Of a stretch of 64,000 bases of DNA, positions 44,720 through 56,045 are shown piece by piece (within the stretch, counting starts at the first letter, position 1; every line of letters starts with the position of its first letter). The DNA lies in contig CM060734.1 in the NCBI GenBank assembly GCA_030704615.1, positions 51,724,042-51,788,041 on the forward strand, written 5' to 3'. The stretch comes from Takakia lepidozioides (lineage: Eukaryota > Streptophyta > Takakiopsida > Takakiales > Takakiaceae). A program made the position numbers and the translations under genes. Below the pieces are notes generated by a model that worked only from the letters and a program-made list of their open reading frames with translations, made no database searches and was not told the origin of the DNA.

Positions 44720-45933
44720 ATGGCCGACGAGGCACGGCAGTATGAAGACGAGGACGAAGATTTGTTGTGTGTCCCTGCGGGCGAGCACACTGGCAATTCC
44801 AGCGAAGATGTCCTTCGCCACCCAGCTCCTGCACCCTCGCTTCCCCAGAAACGCCCGTCGCCGGCAAAATCACCATCTGTAAGCACCTGCTCACTATGAC
44901 GCCACATCTTCAAAATTTGCATGTAGCAAGGAAGGGATGCCCGAGCATATAGGCAGTGAAACCCCACAATGGGATAGAAATCAAGCCTTCGCTATATCTT
45001 CATCGTGTACACAGTTTGGGTTAAAGTCAAAGGCTCTTACTAAGAGGTTGATACACAGTTATGTTTCTCTTTACAACTAAAATGCAATGTCCATTCAAAT
45101 GAGTCCATCTACCCACTGATGCAAGTTCTTGTATGCACGCTTTGATACAAGCATGCCAATGGTTTGTGAGGTCTCCCCGTTAGGTAGGCTTTGGAATTGG
45201 CCGTGTAGATTGGCAATGCCCTCACTTTTCAAGTTGGGTAAACAGAAGTGTGGGGCACCTGATGAGTCTGAGGGATGAGGACCTGCTCATAGTAGGATGA
45301 GTACAATCAAAGCATTAAAATGGCAGGTGCACGGCGTTAGTTTTTTTGAAGTTGCCATGATATCTGTTGAATGCTTTGATTGACTTTAATGTTTGAATTG
45401 GTTTTTATTCTGTGCAGGCCAGGAAGAGGCGAGCTTCCATCGAAGGCGCTGCAGCTGTGGTGGGTAGTCCATCGGGGCGGGGGTTGTTCAAACAAGTCAA
45501 TGCTGCCACAAAAAAGTCCCCAGGCGCAGCAGGACCACCTCCACGACCTATTCCACAGTACCCTCCGTACACACATTACCCACATGCCTACCCCACCCCC
45601 GATCAGTATGGCGCTGCGGGCCCTTACAACCCGCACATCCAATACAAGCCCCCTCCAGGTGGTTACCCACAGCAGCCATATGCCCATTCTCCTCCGCCTA
45701 TTCCCCCTTACCTCCCAGACCCACATGCTTATCCGACATCTACACGTCCACCATACGAACCTTTTGGGCCATACGGTGGGCGATACCGTCCCGCCCCCCA
45801 TTCCCCATGGCAACCCCCAGCTGCCCCACCACCTGAGGAGGCAAAGGAAGACATCCCTATGACCAAGAAGGACCAAGCTAATGCTTTGAGGCGCGAACAG
45901 GCGTGCCAGGGCAAGAGGCAATCCGAACCATGA
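44720..45933 (+). CDS. Proline/tyrosine-rich protein encoded by the CACTA element, two exons
   Basis: The ATG at 44720 begins MADEARQYEDEDEDLL. Exon 1 ends at 44878 (TCT|GTAAGC), and exon 2 begins at 45418 after TTCTGTGCAG. The spliced frame runs to a stop at 45931-45933, giving 224 residues. The N-terminus is acidic. KRRASIEG lies just after the splice. A long Pro/Tyr-rich low-complexity stretch follows (PPPRPIPQYPPYTHYPHAYP and similar), then EEAKEDIPMTKKDQANALRR. It is transcribed divergently from TNP2, the position where CACTA elements often carry a second gene. I do not recognise a TNPA domain. An alternative frame past 45905 continues with RKMDSPLKCFRLTKLE, so the stop may be a frameshift product. 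Confidence 0.5.
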
Positions 45934-48281
45934 TGCGCGAGAGGAAGATGGACTCCCCCCTCAAGTGCTTCCGGTTGACAAAGCTGGAGAGCCCATTGGA
46001 CCAGCACGCAATACCTGGCATGCAGCCCTCAAAGGCCAGATGTGGCGTTTGTGTGACATGTCAATGCATATTGCATTGCACGCAGGATGATCTGTCATTG
46101 AAGAAATATACAGGATTCTAAACTCTACATTTGCGTACACGCCACGTGGTCTTGACTATAGCACATGAGGAAGACACTTGGCATTGCCTTGAAAACCCAA
46201 AGACACGATATCCATGCACTGTACAAGGCAGGCGAGGGGAGGCCTGCCGCATCTGAAGGAAGCTCATTGGGACAGGCTAGGAGAGTTGCAGGGTATCGTA
46301 TTGGCAGACAGCAGGATTCAGCGCAAAAAGTGCCCTCATGAAGGTTGCAAATTCATCAATCAAGAAGCCTTCAAAAACAGGACGTGGTGGGAAGGCATCT
46401 GTTGAGGCTCGGCTTGTAAGTTCACACACCAGTCTTTTTGCCCTCTTTGCCTTGGCTGATTGTTGTTTATAATGTCAAACAAGGTAAGTCCTAGCAGAAG
46501 AGAGTAGAAAAGATTCTCAAGGACCTGGACCTGGATCCGCAAGTCTTGACCCTGCTGGATAAATCTGACTTAGAGGCTGTAGTGTCTGAAGCCATGTCTG
46601 TTGCCATGAGATTGTGTGATGAAAATGAAGTTAGGCAGAGAACTTCCCTGAACTTGTTTCCAGTCAGTGACATGGGGGTGACATCTTGGATGACCAGGGT
46701 CTACCCACTCTTGGCACTACAGTGAAATTTAAACTCAGGGCAGGAAGCCTACCTTTGAACAGCAAACAGAAGCAGAGAGGAAAGGGAGAGTGCAATTGTC
46801 CGTTGTGTGGGCAATCTGAAGACAATATTCATTTTTTGATACACTGTCCGGGGTTCTCTCACCAAAGAGACGCTCTTTTCAATTCAATCAAGGGAATTGT
46901 GCAAATCACACCCAGCAGATTGATGCTTGTGTGAAGGGTTTTCTAGAGGATATCTGGAAAACCCGGATTAATTCTTATATGAAGGTAAGTCTTACTACCA
47001 ACGTCAACCCCTGACTGAGGTAGGTTTTGTTCCTTTTGTTCCCGCTCAAACTGGGCACGGGGTCAATGGCCACAAGGCTACGGCAAACAACGTCTTATGA
47101 GTACAATGTATAATGGGGTGTCCATTTCCCCCATTTTACACCATGTTACGAGGGAAGTACGAAGTGCCACCAAGCTTTGGGCCATGAATTCTCCAAATTA
47201 TGTGGAGTGCAATCAGGGTTTTCTGAAGGGGTGCTGCCTGTGGAGTGAACTAAAGTGTTCATTCACCTTGTCAGAAAGTGCTTGTAGGCTTTTCTTTAAG
47301 GGGGAGGCAGGTATCTTGAATTACGCTTCGTTTCCCGAGTGCTACTAGCCTTTTCTATTGCAGGGAGACCCTACCTAGCGCATCTTTAAGGGTGGAGGTG
47401 TGTCCAAGAGTCACTTCAATAGCGAATCACTGTGGACTATTTTTTGTGGAAGGAGTATTTTGTGAGTGCTACGTAGTAGTCATCTGTAAAATTGGGCGAG
47501 GTTGCAATCGTCAAGTACAATGGTAATCTTTCTTACTTGGTCCTAGCAAGTGGTCAGTAATACAGTTTGCCAGACTTCTTGAAGGAGATAGAGACCCAGT
47601 TTTGCAATTTTGTTATGCCTTGGTTACATTTCTGTATTTCTTCCAATTGGGTCTCGCCATGGTCAGAATAGTGGTGCAACTTCATGTAAGTTGTCCCTCA
47701 TGTTCATCAAGAAAGGCAAGTAGAATCGTTTGAAAGTTATATTCGGGGAGTGCGTGGTCTATGTGACGACGTGATTTTCACCAGTTTCTGCTTAGACATA
47801 TTGTGTTGATGTCGTTGCCTGAGAGCTGCTCTCATTCTCTGATTTCAGATTATGTGTACTGGCAGAGTTGTGAAGCTCCATGAAATTGTTGCTTTCTGAG
47901 TTCTGGGCACAACAATTTGTATTAAGCCATTCCCCAAATGAATGAAACTCATTATTAAGAGCTAATTTGCACTTGATTGTTTCAACCCATGCCTTGATGG
48001 TGAGGAAACTAGCCTGCACTCATGCTTGGGCAATTTCCAATGCACGCACAGGAGCGAGGCCGAAGTCCATCGTTGCATGAAATCCAAGAAGGTTCAGTAA
48101 GCAGAACATTGACCAGCGAGCGGATGGTGAGATTCGAGCAAATCATTCTTTCTCCCATTTTTTGTCGATTATTTTGTTCTAGGCATTTTCCCTACCAACG
48201 GCATGATGTTCTCATGTTGTTCATGGACTTGCGTGGACCTGGCAAGAGGGGACCTCTGGGTATTCAGCAGTTGCTCGCAAA
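45934..48281. other. CACTA interior with a LINE-like reverse-transcriptase zinc segment
   Basis: Mostly no supported coding. At 46780-46990 the plus strand reads CNCPLCGQSEDNIHFLIHCP, then, after a stop, GFLEDIWKTRINSYMK. This resembles the zf-RVT end of a LINE reverse transcriptase, so a small non-LTR fragment is probably nested here. Nothing else is recognised up to the FCP1-like frame. Confidence 0.5.
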
Positions 48282-48299
48282 GTGGAGGATATTGAAAGA

Positions 48300-49440
48300 G
48301 CACAGGGTGCACAACACAAAGATATAATGGATTTGAAGGCTACAATATCGCATGTGATGATGTACCAAAAGGCCATGGCAGAGAAATTTGGGATCGGCAT
48401 TTCCTCACCTGCCTTAGTGGGCTCATCCATAGCAAACAGCTCGTGCATCGCTGGCCCTTCAGCCTCGAGACGTCTGGAGGACAGGTTTGACTTGCCTGGC
48501 ATGTCACCAGGTAACGTCACTCCAGTTGATGCATTCGAGGATGATGTGCAGGTGGAGCATGTTGGCCCAGGTGGAGGGGAGGACACCCCTACCAAGGAAC
48601 TTACGCGTCCTCGTGCAGTTCTGTCACACTGTGCGGTAGTGGAGGCGCATGCAGAATTCCGGCCCGCTGCTGTCGCGGTGGGGGCATCTGAGAGAACCCT
48701 GGACATTGACCTTGTTTCCCCACTGGCAGATATTACCCAGCAACCCACGGTTGTCACTTCCACTCCCAACCTCCAATTCATGAAGGAGAATGTCGTGCAC
48801 AGAACAGTGGAGAAGGGAAAGCATTTGCTCATCCTAGATATTAATGGCTTGCTGTGTGAGTGCGTCCATGTCAGGAGCGGTAATGCGTTTGTGGTTCCAA
48901 ATGGCCTTGAGCACAAATTATGTGGTAGCAAGATGGTCGTTGTAAGGCCTGGTTGCAAAGCTTTTTTGGACAAGTGTTTTGAACACTTTGAAGTGGCAGC
49001 ATGGTCTTGTATGCAACCACGTAACTTCCTACCCACAGTGGACTGGCTTTTCCATGGGCACGGTGACCTTGCATTCAAGTGGGATGGGGGATATTGTGAG
49101 CAGTCCACTGACATGGATGGGAGCCTGCCCATGAAACCACGGTTTTTGAAGAACCTATCTACAGTGTGGCGGGGCAACCGTGACTGGAATCCTGAAACGA
49201 CTCTTCTTGTTACGACACACCGCGCACAAGGGGTCGAACAATCCAGCATACAACGCAATTTTCCCAACTGCCTTGGAGAAGTCGTTCTGTAGAGGCGCAC
49301 AATGATAATTTTCTTCTGACCAGCTTATGGCCCTTCTTGGAGGGGGCAGCTAAGGCTCCGAGCATTCCAGAATATCTCAAAGGGAAACCCACATTTGGGC
49401 AACAAGCTATCAGCCCTCGAGCCATTCAGCCTCGCCAGGT
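48300..49440 (+). pseudogene. FCP1-like (NIF/HAD) phosphatase domain, captured and frameshifted
   Basis: A long frame (48282-49292) has an N-terminal helical part (IMDLKATISHVMMYQKAMAE), a low-complexity linker, and then an FCP1-homology domain from about residue 185. Visible pieces are HLLILDINGLLCECVHV (HAD motif I, DxN form), VVVRPGCKAFLDKCFEHFEV with AAWSC after it, FKWDGGYCEQ, PRFLKNLSTVW and TTLLV. Right after LLV the expected DD-x-P-x-K block is lost to a frameshift. Another frame resumes with HKGSNNPAYNAIFPTALEKS (about 49220-49285). A second shift near 49300 resumes with DNFLLTSLWPFLEG and GKPTFGQQAI. The pieces fit the plant DLNGLL-type FCP1-like proteins, so a host gene fragment seems to have been captured by the CACTA element and then decayed. 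Confidence 0.72.
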
Positions 49441-49904
49441 AACATACTTTGTAGTGTGGTACACTCCGTGGTCGAATTTTTGTGTGACTCCCTTGCCATT
49501 GCCAGCCTCATTTGTGCTTAAGTTGTGGCAGTAATCAACCTTGTGATAGAGTTTGTCAAATTACTGTCGCAGTGTGAACTGCAGGCATTGACAGTGAATG
49601 GTGCATCTTATTGTGTTACTGTCATTTGAGTTCCCAGTGTATGCCAAAATACATTTTTGGTGCTTGTTGGTTGGTTGTAGGTGCTTGGCCACGAACGAGG
49701 CCCCCAAGTCAAAAGGCAGCACACCTTCACCCTTTCAGGAAGTCGACACCACTGATCCCTAATTCGCAGAATGGGGTAAGTGTATGCATCTGCTATTCTC
49801 CCCTTCCCGACCTGGATAGACAAATTGTTATTAGCTCATTGTAGACCTTGTAAACACAATACTTTGCACGATCCGTGTTCCATAATTCTCATGCAATCTG
49901 CCAT

Positions 49905-50110
49905 GTTTGGGGTGGGATGGCAGTTCGTGGTGGGAGACCATGTCAAGCTCATAGACACTGTTTCGCGATCAACAGCCGGATCTGGCCGCATTGTTGGTCT
50001 CCAAGGGATGGAGTGAAGGGTACCCTGTCGTGCCAGAAGGCTATATAGCCATCCACATTGATGATGTCCGCATTCCCAATGCCACTCTACCATATCACAA
50101 CAATCCATGA
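49905..50110 (+). pseudogene. KOW-like segment
   Basis: The plus strand reads WQFVVGDHVKLIDTVSRSTA, then GSGRIVGLQG, the V-G-D-x-V-K-V-I ... G-x-x-G-x-I-V pattern of KOW motifs (as in Spt5/NusG). A frameshift near 50010 leads to GYPVVPEGYIAIHIDDVRIP and a stop. It may be a further exon of the plus-strand CACTA gene. Assignment is by pattern only. Confidence 0.4.
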
Positions 50111-50559
50111 AGCCTCATCACACTGAGTTGGGAGACACTGTAGGTTACATTACTGTGTGGAGTGACAAACTAGTGAAGACCTTGCAGACAAAGAGATGAG
50201 GCAGGTCGGCACGCATTGTGGATTTCATGGGGATTTCCACCTCTGCCTCATCCGGATTTGGCAACTACGGTAACTTATAGTAGTGACAGATTCTCTGAAT
50301 TGACTGTCCAATTTTGATAGCAACCACATGTTGGATTTCCTCATGCATGTTGTTGCAAACTTATGCCTCATTAATGAGCAATGTGGTGGTAGGTGGTATG
50401 TCCCCATTGCACACACTATGGTTGGTAATGTTGCTGCTGGGAGAATGTGGTTGATAATGGTGATGCTGGATGGTGATGTTGCTGCTATTTGTGCTCTTTC
50501 AGAATTACGTCTGTGCCACTTCTGTGCCTAAAGTCTTGCTGTATACATGATTGTGATGT

Positions 50560-51295
50560 TGTATGGCATATGCACGTGGCACCCTATTGGCTGCCTCTGT
50601 GGCATATCCACGTGTCCGTCCATAGTCATAACCATGAGTACCGAACCCAATATGATACGTGTATGAGCATATTACATTCCGACACGTGACCCCCTAAGGT
50701 CCCCGCGCAGTTGGTCTTATGACTCCATATGCAAAACGTCCAGTCAAATGTATGTCTACGAAGCAGCATGTGAGGTTTAGAGGATTATGCACGTGGCACC
50801 ACGTGGGACTACAACGTCCTCATGGAAAGGGTGATCATGGAATATACCGTACTGCGCCAGTCGTAGGTATGACTGGCAAGAATCCACCGCAGCTCCCGAA
50901 AGTCCAGCACGTGGGCACACACGATCGTGGCACGTGGTGTCCCCAGATGCTGCCACGTGTTGATACTAATTTCCCCAAGACATATATGTGACTGCGAAGC
51001 CCCGTCCCCCACAGTGACACATGGCATTGATATGTTGCACCACGCGTTTCTTCTACGACGCGACACGTGCTGTCGTTTAGTTCCCTTGTCCGCTGTCATA
51101 GCTGGCAGTCAGGGATGGCGTCGCAGTCTGACACGTGGCATGTTATGTAGCTAGCACGTGTCTACCTTACACCGCGGCTGACATGGACTACACTGTCCGT
51201 TCAGTCATTTTGTAATGCCAGCGTGTATGACTACCCCCACAGATGCTCTGGCACCACGTCACAGCCAGCCTGGAGAGTCATATCTGCCGTAAGTG
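50560..51295. repeat. CACTA right subterminal region rich in CACGTG and TATGACT
   Basis: About a dozen CACGTG or ACACGTG words occur between 50570 and 51170, together with TATGACT words (for example near 50718, 50868 and 51225, and AGTCATA near 50625 and 51277). This is typical of subterminal transposase-binding arrays. The end at 51295 is read inward as CACTTACGGCAGAT. CACGTG is abundant on this side only. Confidence 0.6.
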
Positions 51296-51484
51296 TTGCC
51301 AACAGATGCAAATCAGTGCTCATTCATTCGAAAGCACCACAAGAGATGAATGAAAAGACACCTGCAGGGACTATTAGAGGACTGTCGGGGACTTAGACAC
51401 TTATACGGGATCTGTAGGGTACCCTTAATTTTTGCACAGACTGAGACCAACAGGAGCCTTAGGAGTAACAGCAGCGCACTGTAG
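51296..51484. other. Short spacer between CACTA end and LTR
   Basis: About 190 bases with no recognised feature. It contains the unmatched CACTA flank (TTG) and the expected left flank of the LTR element, whose duplication partner lies beyond the window. Confidence 0.5.
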
Positions 51485-52379
51485 AGGGGGGTTACACAGC
51501 CCGTCACAGTCGTCACAGCCGACACAGCCAACACACCCGTCACAGTCGTCACAGCCAACACAGCCCGTCACAATCGTCACAGTCGACACAGCCACAACAG
51601 CCAACAGCCGACACAGCCCGTCACACAGTCGTCACATCAGACCAACCGACACGCCACACATCAGTCACAGCCCGACACAGCCAACACAGTCGCACAGCCA
51701 GTCACAGCCCGTCACAGTTTCACACAGCCAGTCACAGCTTGACACAGCTGTCACGATCATAGGGTTCGGAGAGCAGGACAGGGAACGACTGTGGGGAACA
51801 ACACCTGCGAAGGGAACATGTTAGTTCACAGACGACGGTTAGTGAGGGAAACGGTTAGAACCACGGGTAGGAAGATAAAGGGAGAAGCGGGGAATTTTGA
51901 GGGACATCATTTGGAGGATGACTTCTTGGTCATGGAGGAGAGGGGATGGGGCAGAGATGAAGAACGGAAGTGAAGATAGAGAGATGATGAGTAGATGCTT
52001 GATATATGCAAGGCTGTAATGATATTGTAGAGCAGATTAGAGACACAATGGCTTCGGCCTGATACTTGATAAATCATAATCGAATACTTTTACGAACAAT
52101 CACATTGTGTAGAGAGATCTGAGTGAAGCTGTGGAATGAATGGATGAGTTGATGGAATCCAATAGATTGATAAAGCAAACTGATACTTAATTATCAATGG
52201 TAAGATAGCTAACATGAATACCAAAAGGGAAACAAATAGGAAACACCCCCATGATACACTAGCTGTAGGTCATGACTGATTGTTCTGCGCGGGCTGAGTA
52301 CTTAGAGATTTCCAACTCTTCTATCTTGGAGTTTCCGCCTCGAATAGCGAAGGGATGGGTGAGTAAAAGCCGTGCGACA
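51485..52379 (+). repeat. 5' LTR of gypsy-type retrotransposon
   Basis: Similarity to 63486-64000 begins at about 51490 (TTACACAGCCCGTCACAG). The left LTR ends before the primer-binding-like sequence at 52382, after GTGCGACA. It opens with an array of CACAGCC/GTCACAGTC words (51490-51760). Over the aligned unique part (51715-52042 against 63674-64000) I count five substitutions and one single-base indel, about 98.5% identity, so the insertion is fairly recent. The exact LTR start is uncertain by a few bases. Confidence 0.85.
51490..51760. repeat. CACAGCC minisatellite inside the 5' LTR
   Basis: Variants of GTCACAGTCGTCACAGCCAACACAGCC follow one another. The array differs in length and order between the two LTRs, while the flanking LTR is nearly identical. 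Confidence 0.9.
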
Positions 52380-52381
52380 TT

Positions 52382-52401
52382 TGGCGACCATACTGGGAAC
52401 T
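52382..52401 (+). other. Probable primer-binding site
   Basis: TGGCGACCATACTGGGAAC begins two bases after the LTR end. TGG at the start complements a tRNA CCA end. It resembles the TGGCGCCGTTGCCGGGG class of plant gypsy sites. The priming tRNA was not identified. Confidence 0.55.
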
Positions 52402-52420
52402 AAGTAATGAACAACCAGAT

Positions 52421-53791
52421 GTGACAGGCATCTGGTGGGATCATGGTGGTTGGACCATTAAAGAATTTGAAGTGAATCAAATTCCCTGTGGAACGAAGGA
52501 GAAAAGATTGTCCAAACAATTCTTTCAAAGGTTCTTGGAATTGCCAGACGGTTGTAAGGAAAATATTCTTAAGCGAGTGCATGATGCTGATCCGGAATGG
52601 GGTCTGGAGAAAGGAGTGATAAAGATTTATCAGGTAGCCTGTAGAGGAAGAGCACGTTGGTTACCAACATTGGTATATGTGATAGCATTGCTATCCATTA
52701 AGCGAGTAGAGTTTGAAGGCGGGGAAGAAAGAAAGGTGAATGTTTATACTCATATGCATGAAGAGCTTGTACTGGTAAGAATTGGATTCCAAAGGATATT
52801 TTGTGGATCAAACTCACACCAAGAACAGCTTTTCAGACTTGTTTGCCATATGGTTATATGGTAACGGAGACTTCAAGTATAGCCAAGGGTGCATTGAAGG
52901 TTGAAAGAAACCCAGGCATATACGAGAGATATTACAGAAGAGAGTTTTGGTTATTGCCACATTAAAAGAAATGAAAGACATGGGACATGAGTGATGAAAG
53001 AGAAGCTAGACGCCAGAGATATTCAGCAAAGAGAAAAGCTATCTGAAAGCTAATTATCCATATCTTGGGAGAGAGAATAGACATAGGGGAATCATCTGGA
53101 CCTCTCACACCATTAAGATCAAAGAGTACATCACCCATACCGGAAAACTAGAGTTGGATGCCACTCCTTCGGTTTCTTTGCAAGAAAGATTAAGGGAATT
53201 GGTACAGGAAGAAGATCAATCACGAGGTGAAAGATCTGAGGTACATCCCTGGATAAAGATTTGACAGAAATCTTTGATAAGAGTTGGCATGGAACACCAA
53301 AAGCACGAACTCCAGCTTCTAAAGCAGACGGTGAAGAAGGAGAAGAGGATGTGGCAGAGCCAACGGAGAGTTCAGACTCTCCAACACCACTACAGTTGAG
53401 TTACATGAGTGAAGAAGAAACCCAAGGGCAGAACTTGGAGGATGAAAACAGAGAGAAGAAATTGGAAGAGGAAGGATATGAAGAAGTAGACCCAACAGCT
53501 GAGGTTGAGACTACAACCAGGACATCCCAACCCGTTGGACCTGGATCAAGTGGAACACTTGGATCACAGGCCAACGAAGGTGTCGGCTCAGGGGGATCAG
53601 GCGGGCTGCCTGGATCTGGCTCTGGGGGGACAGGGAGTGTGGGAAGTAGTGCAACTGAAGCTGGGAATACCGTGAATATCGTGGGGCTGGAAGCAGGAGT
53701 GCTCAAGGCCCCCACTTGGTGGAAGATCCACCACAAAAACAACAGGTCCAGGAGGACCAGCACCAGCAAGGGTGCCAGCACCTGTCAGTAG
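52421..53791 (+). pseudogene. Retrotransposon gag upstream region, fragmented
   Basis: 52421-52864 is open (147 residues; PCGTKEKRLSKQFFQRFLEL, ARWLPTLVYVIALLS). Several stops follow. 53261-53791 is an acidic, then Gly/Ser-rich frame (LEEEGYEEVDPTAEVETTTR). It corresponds to the N-terminal gag and linker of Tat/Athila-like elements. No intact gag frame remains. Confidence 0.55.
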
Positions 53792-53859
53792 GCAGAAGGT
53801 AGGGCCACAGATGGCGTTACAACCAACACGGGCAAAACCACCCTTTCCAATATATTCAG

Positions 53860-55083
53860 GAAAAGGGATCCCGATGTACACATTAGCCAATTTGAGCACA
53901 TGTGTATAGTGAACAATGAGAATGGCGATGTGCCAAGATGAGATTGTTTCCTTGTTCACTTATCAAGAAAGCAAGTGAATGGTATGCAAGATTCCCTGAT
54001 AATCATTTCCTAACCTGGAATGGCTTGAATACACATTTCGAAATAGGTTCAGGACAAGTAAAACTGAGGATGAAGTGTATGGGAGTTTACAACAGCTTAA
54101 GCAGAAGAAGCATGAAACTGTTGAAGGTATATGGAAAGATGGAATTGATGATGAAAAACTGGCTGCAGTACCAGCACCCGGTTTACAGAAGACTTGGTTT
54201 GTGAGTGGACTAAGACCGGAGTTGCAGAAGAAAGTGATATGTTACCCCATAATACAGTGGAGGAGGCATTTGAAACTGCTAACAGAATTGAGCAATTGGG
54301 AATGCTCAGGAGAGAGAAAGGATGATGAGGACTCTGAGGATGAGTCAGATGAAGAAGAAGAGCAAGAACTAAAAAGAAAGAGTAAGAGAAAGGAGTTGAA
54401 GAGGGATAACTATGAAAAAAAATTGGAAGAAATCTTGAAGAAGTATGCCACAGAGGCTGCAACACATTGGAGGAAGGGTGTATGGTGTGCAAAGTGCCAG
54501 AATGAAGGCCATACCACCACAGAATGCCACCTGAAGGAGAAACACTGTACTATCTATAAAATGGATAACCATTCTACTGAGAATTGTTACTACAACAGAA
54601 GGACAGCTGCAAGAGAACCTAGGTAAGTAAGGGTGCATCAGTGCAGCCCCCAGCCAAGAAAACAATGATCAGGACCACTATCGTAGGTCTGGTGGTTATA
54701 ACAATGGCATGGAAGGGAGAGGTAATTCAAGAGGGAATTACCAAGGAAATTCCAGAGGCAACTATCAGGGTAATCCAAGGGGGAATTACCAGCCCGGGAA
54801 TCAGGATTATAGAAATAATCCAAGAACAGACCAAGGGCGAGGACCCAATAGTGAAGAACTATGTTACTATTGTAATCAGCCAGGACATCGTAGGGCAGCC
54901 TGTTCATTCTGGATAAGACACCAAAATGAGATGAGAGCTCCTGTGAATGAGGGCCCAGTGGTGGCAGCTCACATGGTTAGGCCATGTGTTGTACCAGAAG
55001 TAAGTACAATGATAGTAATAAGAAGTAAAGCCAAACTAATACCTCCAGTAGTAGAGGAAGAAATGATAATGAAGGTGCAATGA
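53860..55083 (+). pseudogene. Gag capsid and nucleocapsid, frameshifted
   Basis: The capsid-like segment is KKASEWYARFPDNHFLTWNG (53967-54026), then, in another frame, WFVSGLRPELQKKVICYP (54195-54250). A charged linker leads to zinc knuckles. CAKCQNEGHTTTEC is a perfect C-x2-C-x4-H-x4-C, followed by a degenerate second one (CTIYKMDNHSTENC). After a frame change, CYYCNQPGHRRAAC is a third. The GN-rich patch between knuckles is repeated (GNYQGNSRGNYQGNPRGNYQ). Packaging function is inferred from the family. Confidence 0.85.
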
Positions 55084-55248
55084 TATGCCTAAAATGAAGA
55101 GACTTGGAAGATGAGAAGGAACTGCGCAAGGAAGTGGCAATACTAATAGGGAAATGCAAAAGTACTGATATTCCTGTGGCAATTCCTCTGATTCTGATGG
55201 AGAAGAAGAAGGGAGTGAGGAAGAAAGGAAGAAAGATAAGATGCAGAC

Positions 55249-56045
55249 ATGCAAAGTAATGAAGAGACTTTGGCTGAAGTAATATGCCAGACCAAAGCAG
55301 AAATTACCATTGGACAGCTATTAGCTGTGGCACCTTATTGTAGGCACAGGCTGTATCAAGCAATCAATCGAATTGCCCAAGAGACAGGAAACACAGACCT
55401 GAACAGCAAGGTGACCAGTTATAATGTGAAGCCGGAAGGGCGAGAAACAGTCATGGACTTTGATGATTCTATGCCAGTAATCCAATTGAGAATTGGAAGC
55501 ACAGAACTAACTGATGTACTGATAGATGGAGGTTCTGGAGTAAATATCATGACAGACCAATTAAGGAAGAAGAAGCTTGGTCTAAGTAACATGAAACCAG
55601 CCCCATTTACAGTAACAATGGCAGATCAAAGAAGTGTACAGCCATTGGGATTAATAAGAGGAGTTAAGATACAGATACAGAAAATGATCTTTATGATCAC
55701 AGTAACTGTGTTGAAAATGGATGAAGTCATGGAGGCTTACTCCTTATTATTGGGACGTCCGTGGCTGAAACAGGCCAGGGTATTCCATGACTGGAATTCT
55801 CAGTTACTAACCGTGCATAATGGGATACACGAGATACAAATTACCACAAAGAAATCTAGTAGATTACCTGCTACAAGAAGACCTCGAGGAGTCAGAGAGT
55901 ATGACTGGAAAGGAGGACTGGATGAGGAGCAGGAAGCTACCCTATTTGCTGCACCCAGAGTGGGAGCAGGTTGCAGAGATGCGGCTGGAAAGCCTAAGTT
56001 GTTTGAGAGGTATCTGCTGTGGTGTAGTGACAGCAACACCAACTG
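55249..56045 (+). CDS. Retrotransposon aspartic protease domain
   Basis: A 265-residue frame includes MPVIQLRIGSTELTDVLIDG, then GSGVNIMT. The active-site triad appears as D-G-G, a variant of the usual D-S/T-G. ADQRSVQPLGLI and LLLGRPWLKQARVFHDWNSQ follow, typical of the plant gypsy protease region. The frame stops at 56043-56045 and overlaps the reverse-transcriptase frame. Confidence 0.85.

Larger units (their letters stand above)
24326..51295 (-). mobile_element. CACTA (En/Spm-like) DNA transposon, interrupted by a nested Mutator-like element
   Basis: The left end reads CACTACAACAGATTGCGG at 24326. The right end, read on the minus strand from 51295, is CACTTACGGCAGATATGACT. Both start CACT and share CAGAT. 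The terminal 400-700 bases on each side repeat the word TATGACT (on either strand), as expected for CACTA subterminal repeats. A TNP2-family transposase lies on the minus strand. Subtracting the nested 13.6-kb insertion and one target duplication leaves about 13.3 kb, a plausible CACTA size. Caution: the 3-base flanks (AGG at 24323-24325, TTG at 51296-51298) do not match, so the right end is tentative. The internal TNP2 assignment is firm. Confidence 0.55.

Noticed and set aside
46570-46590. CTGTAGTG as another CACTA right end
   Set aside because: No matching inner terminal sequence and no 3-bp duplication with the left flank.
49440-49465. TTTGTAGTG as an alternative CACTA right end
   Set aside because: No CAGAT or TATGACT words adjoin it, and it lies inside the FCP1-like gene's downstream region.
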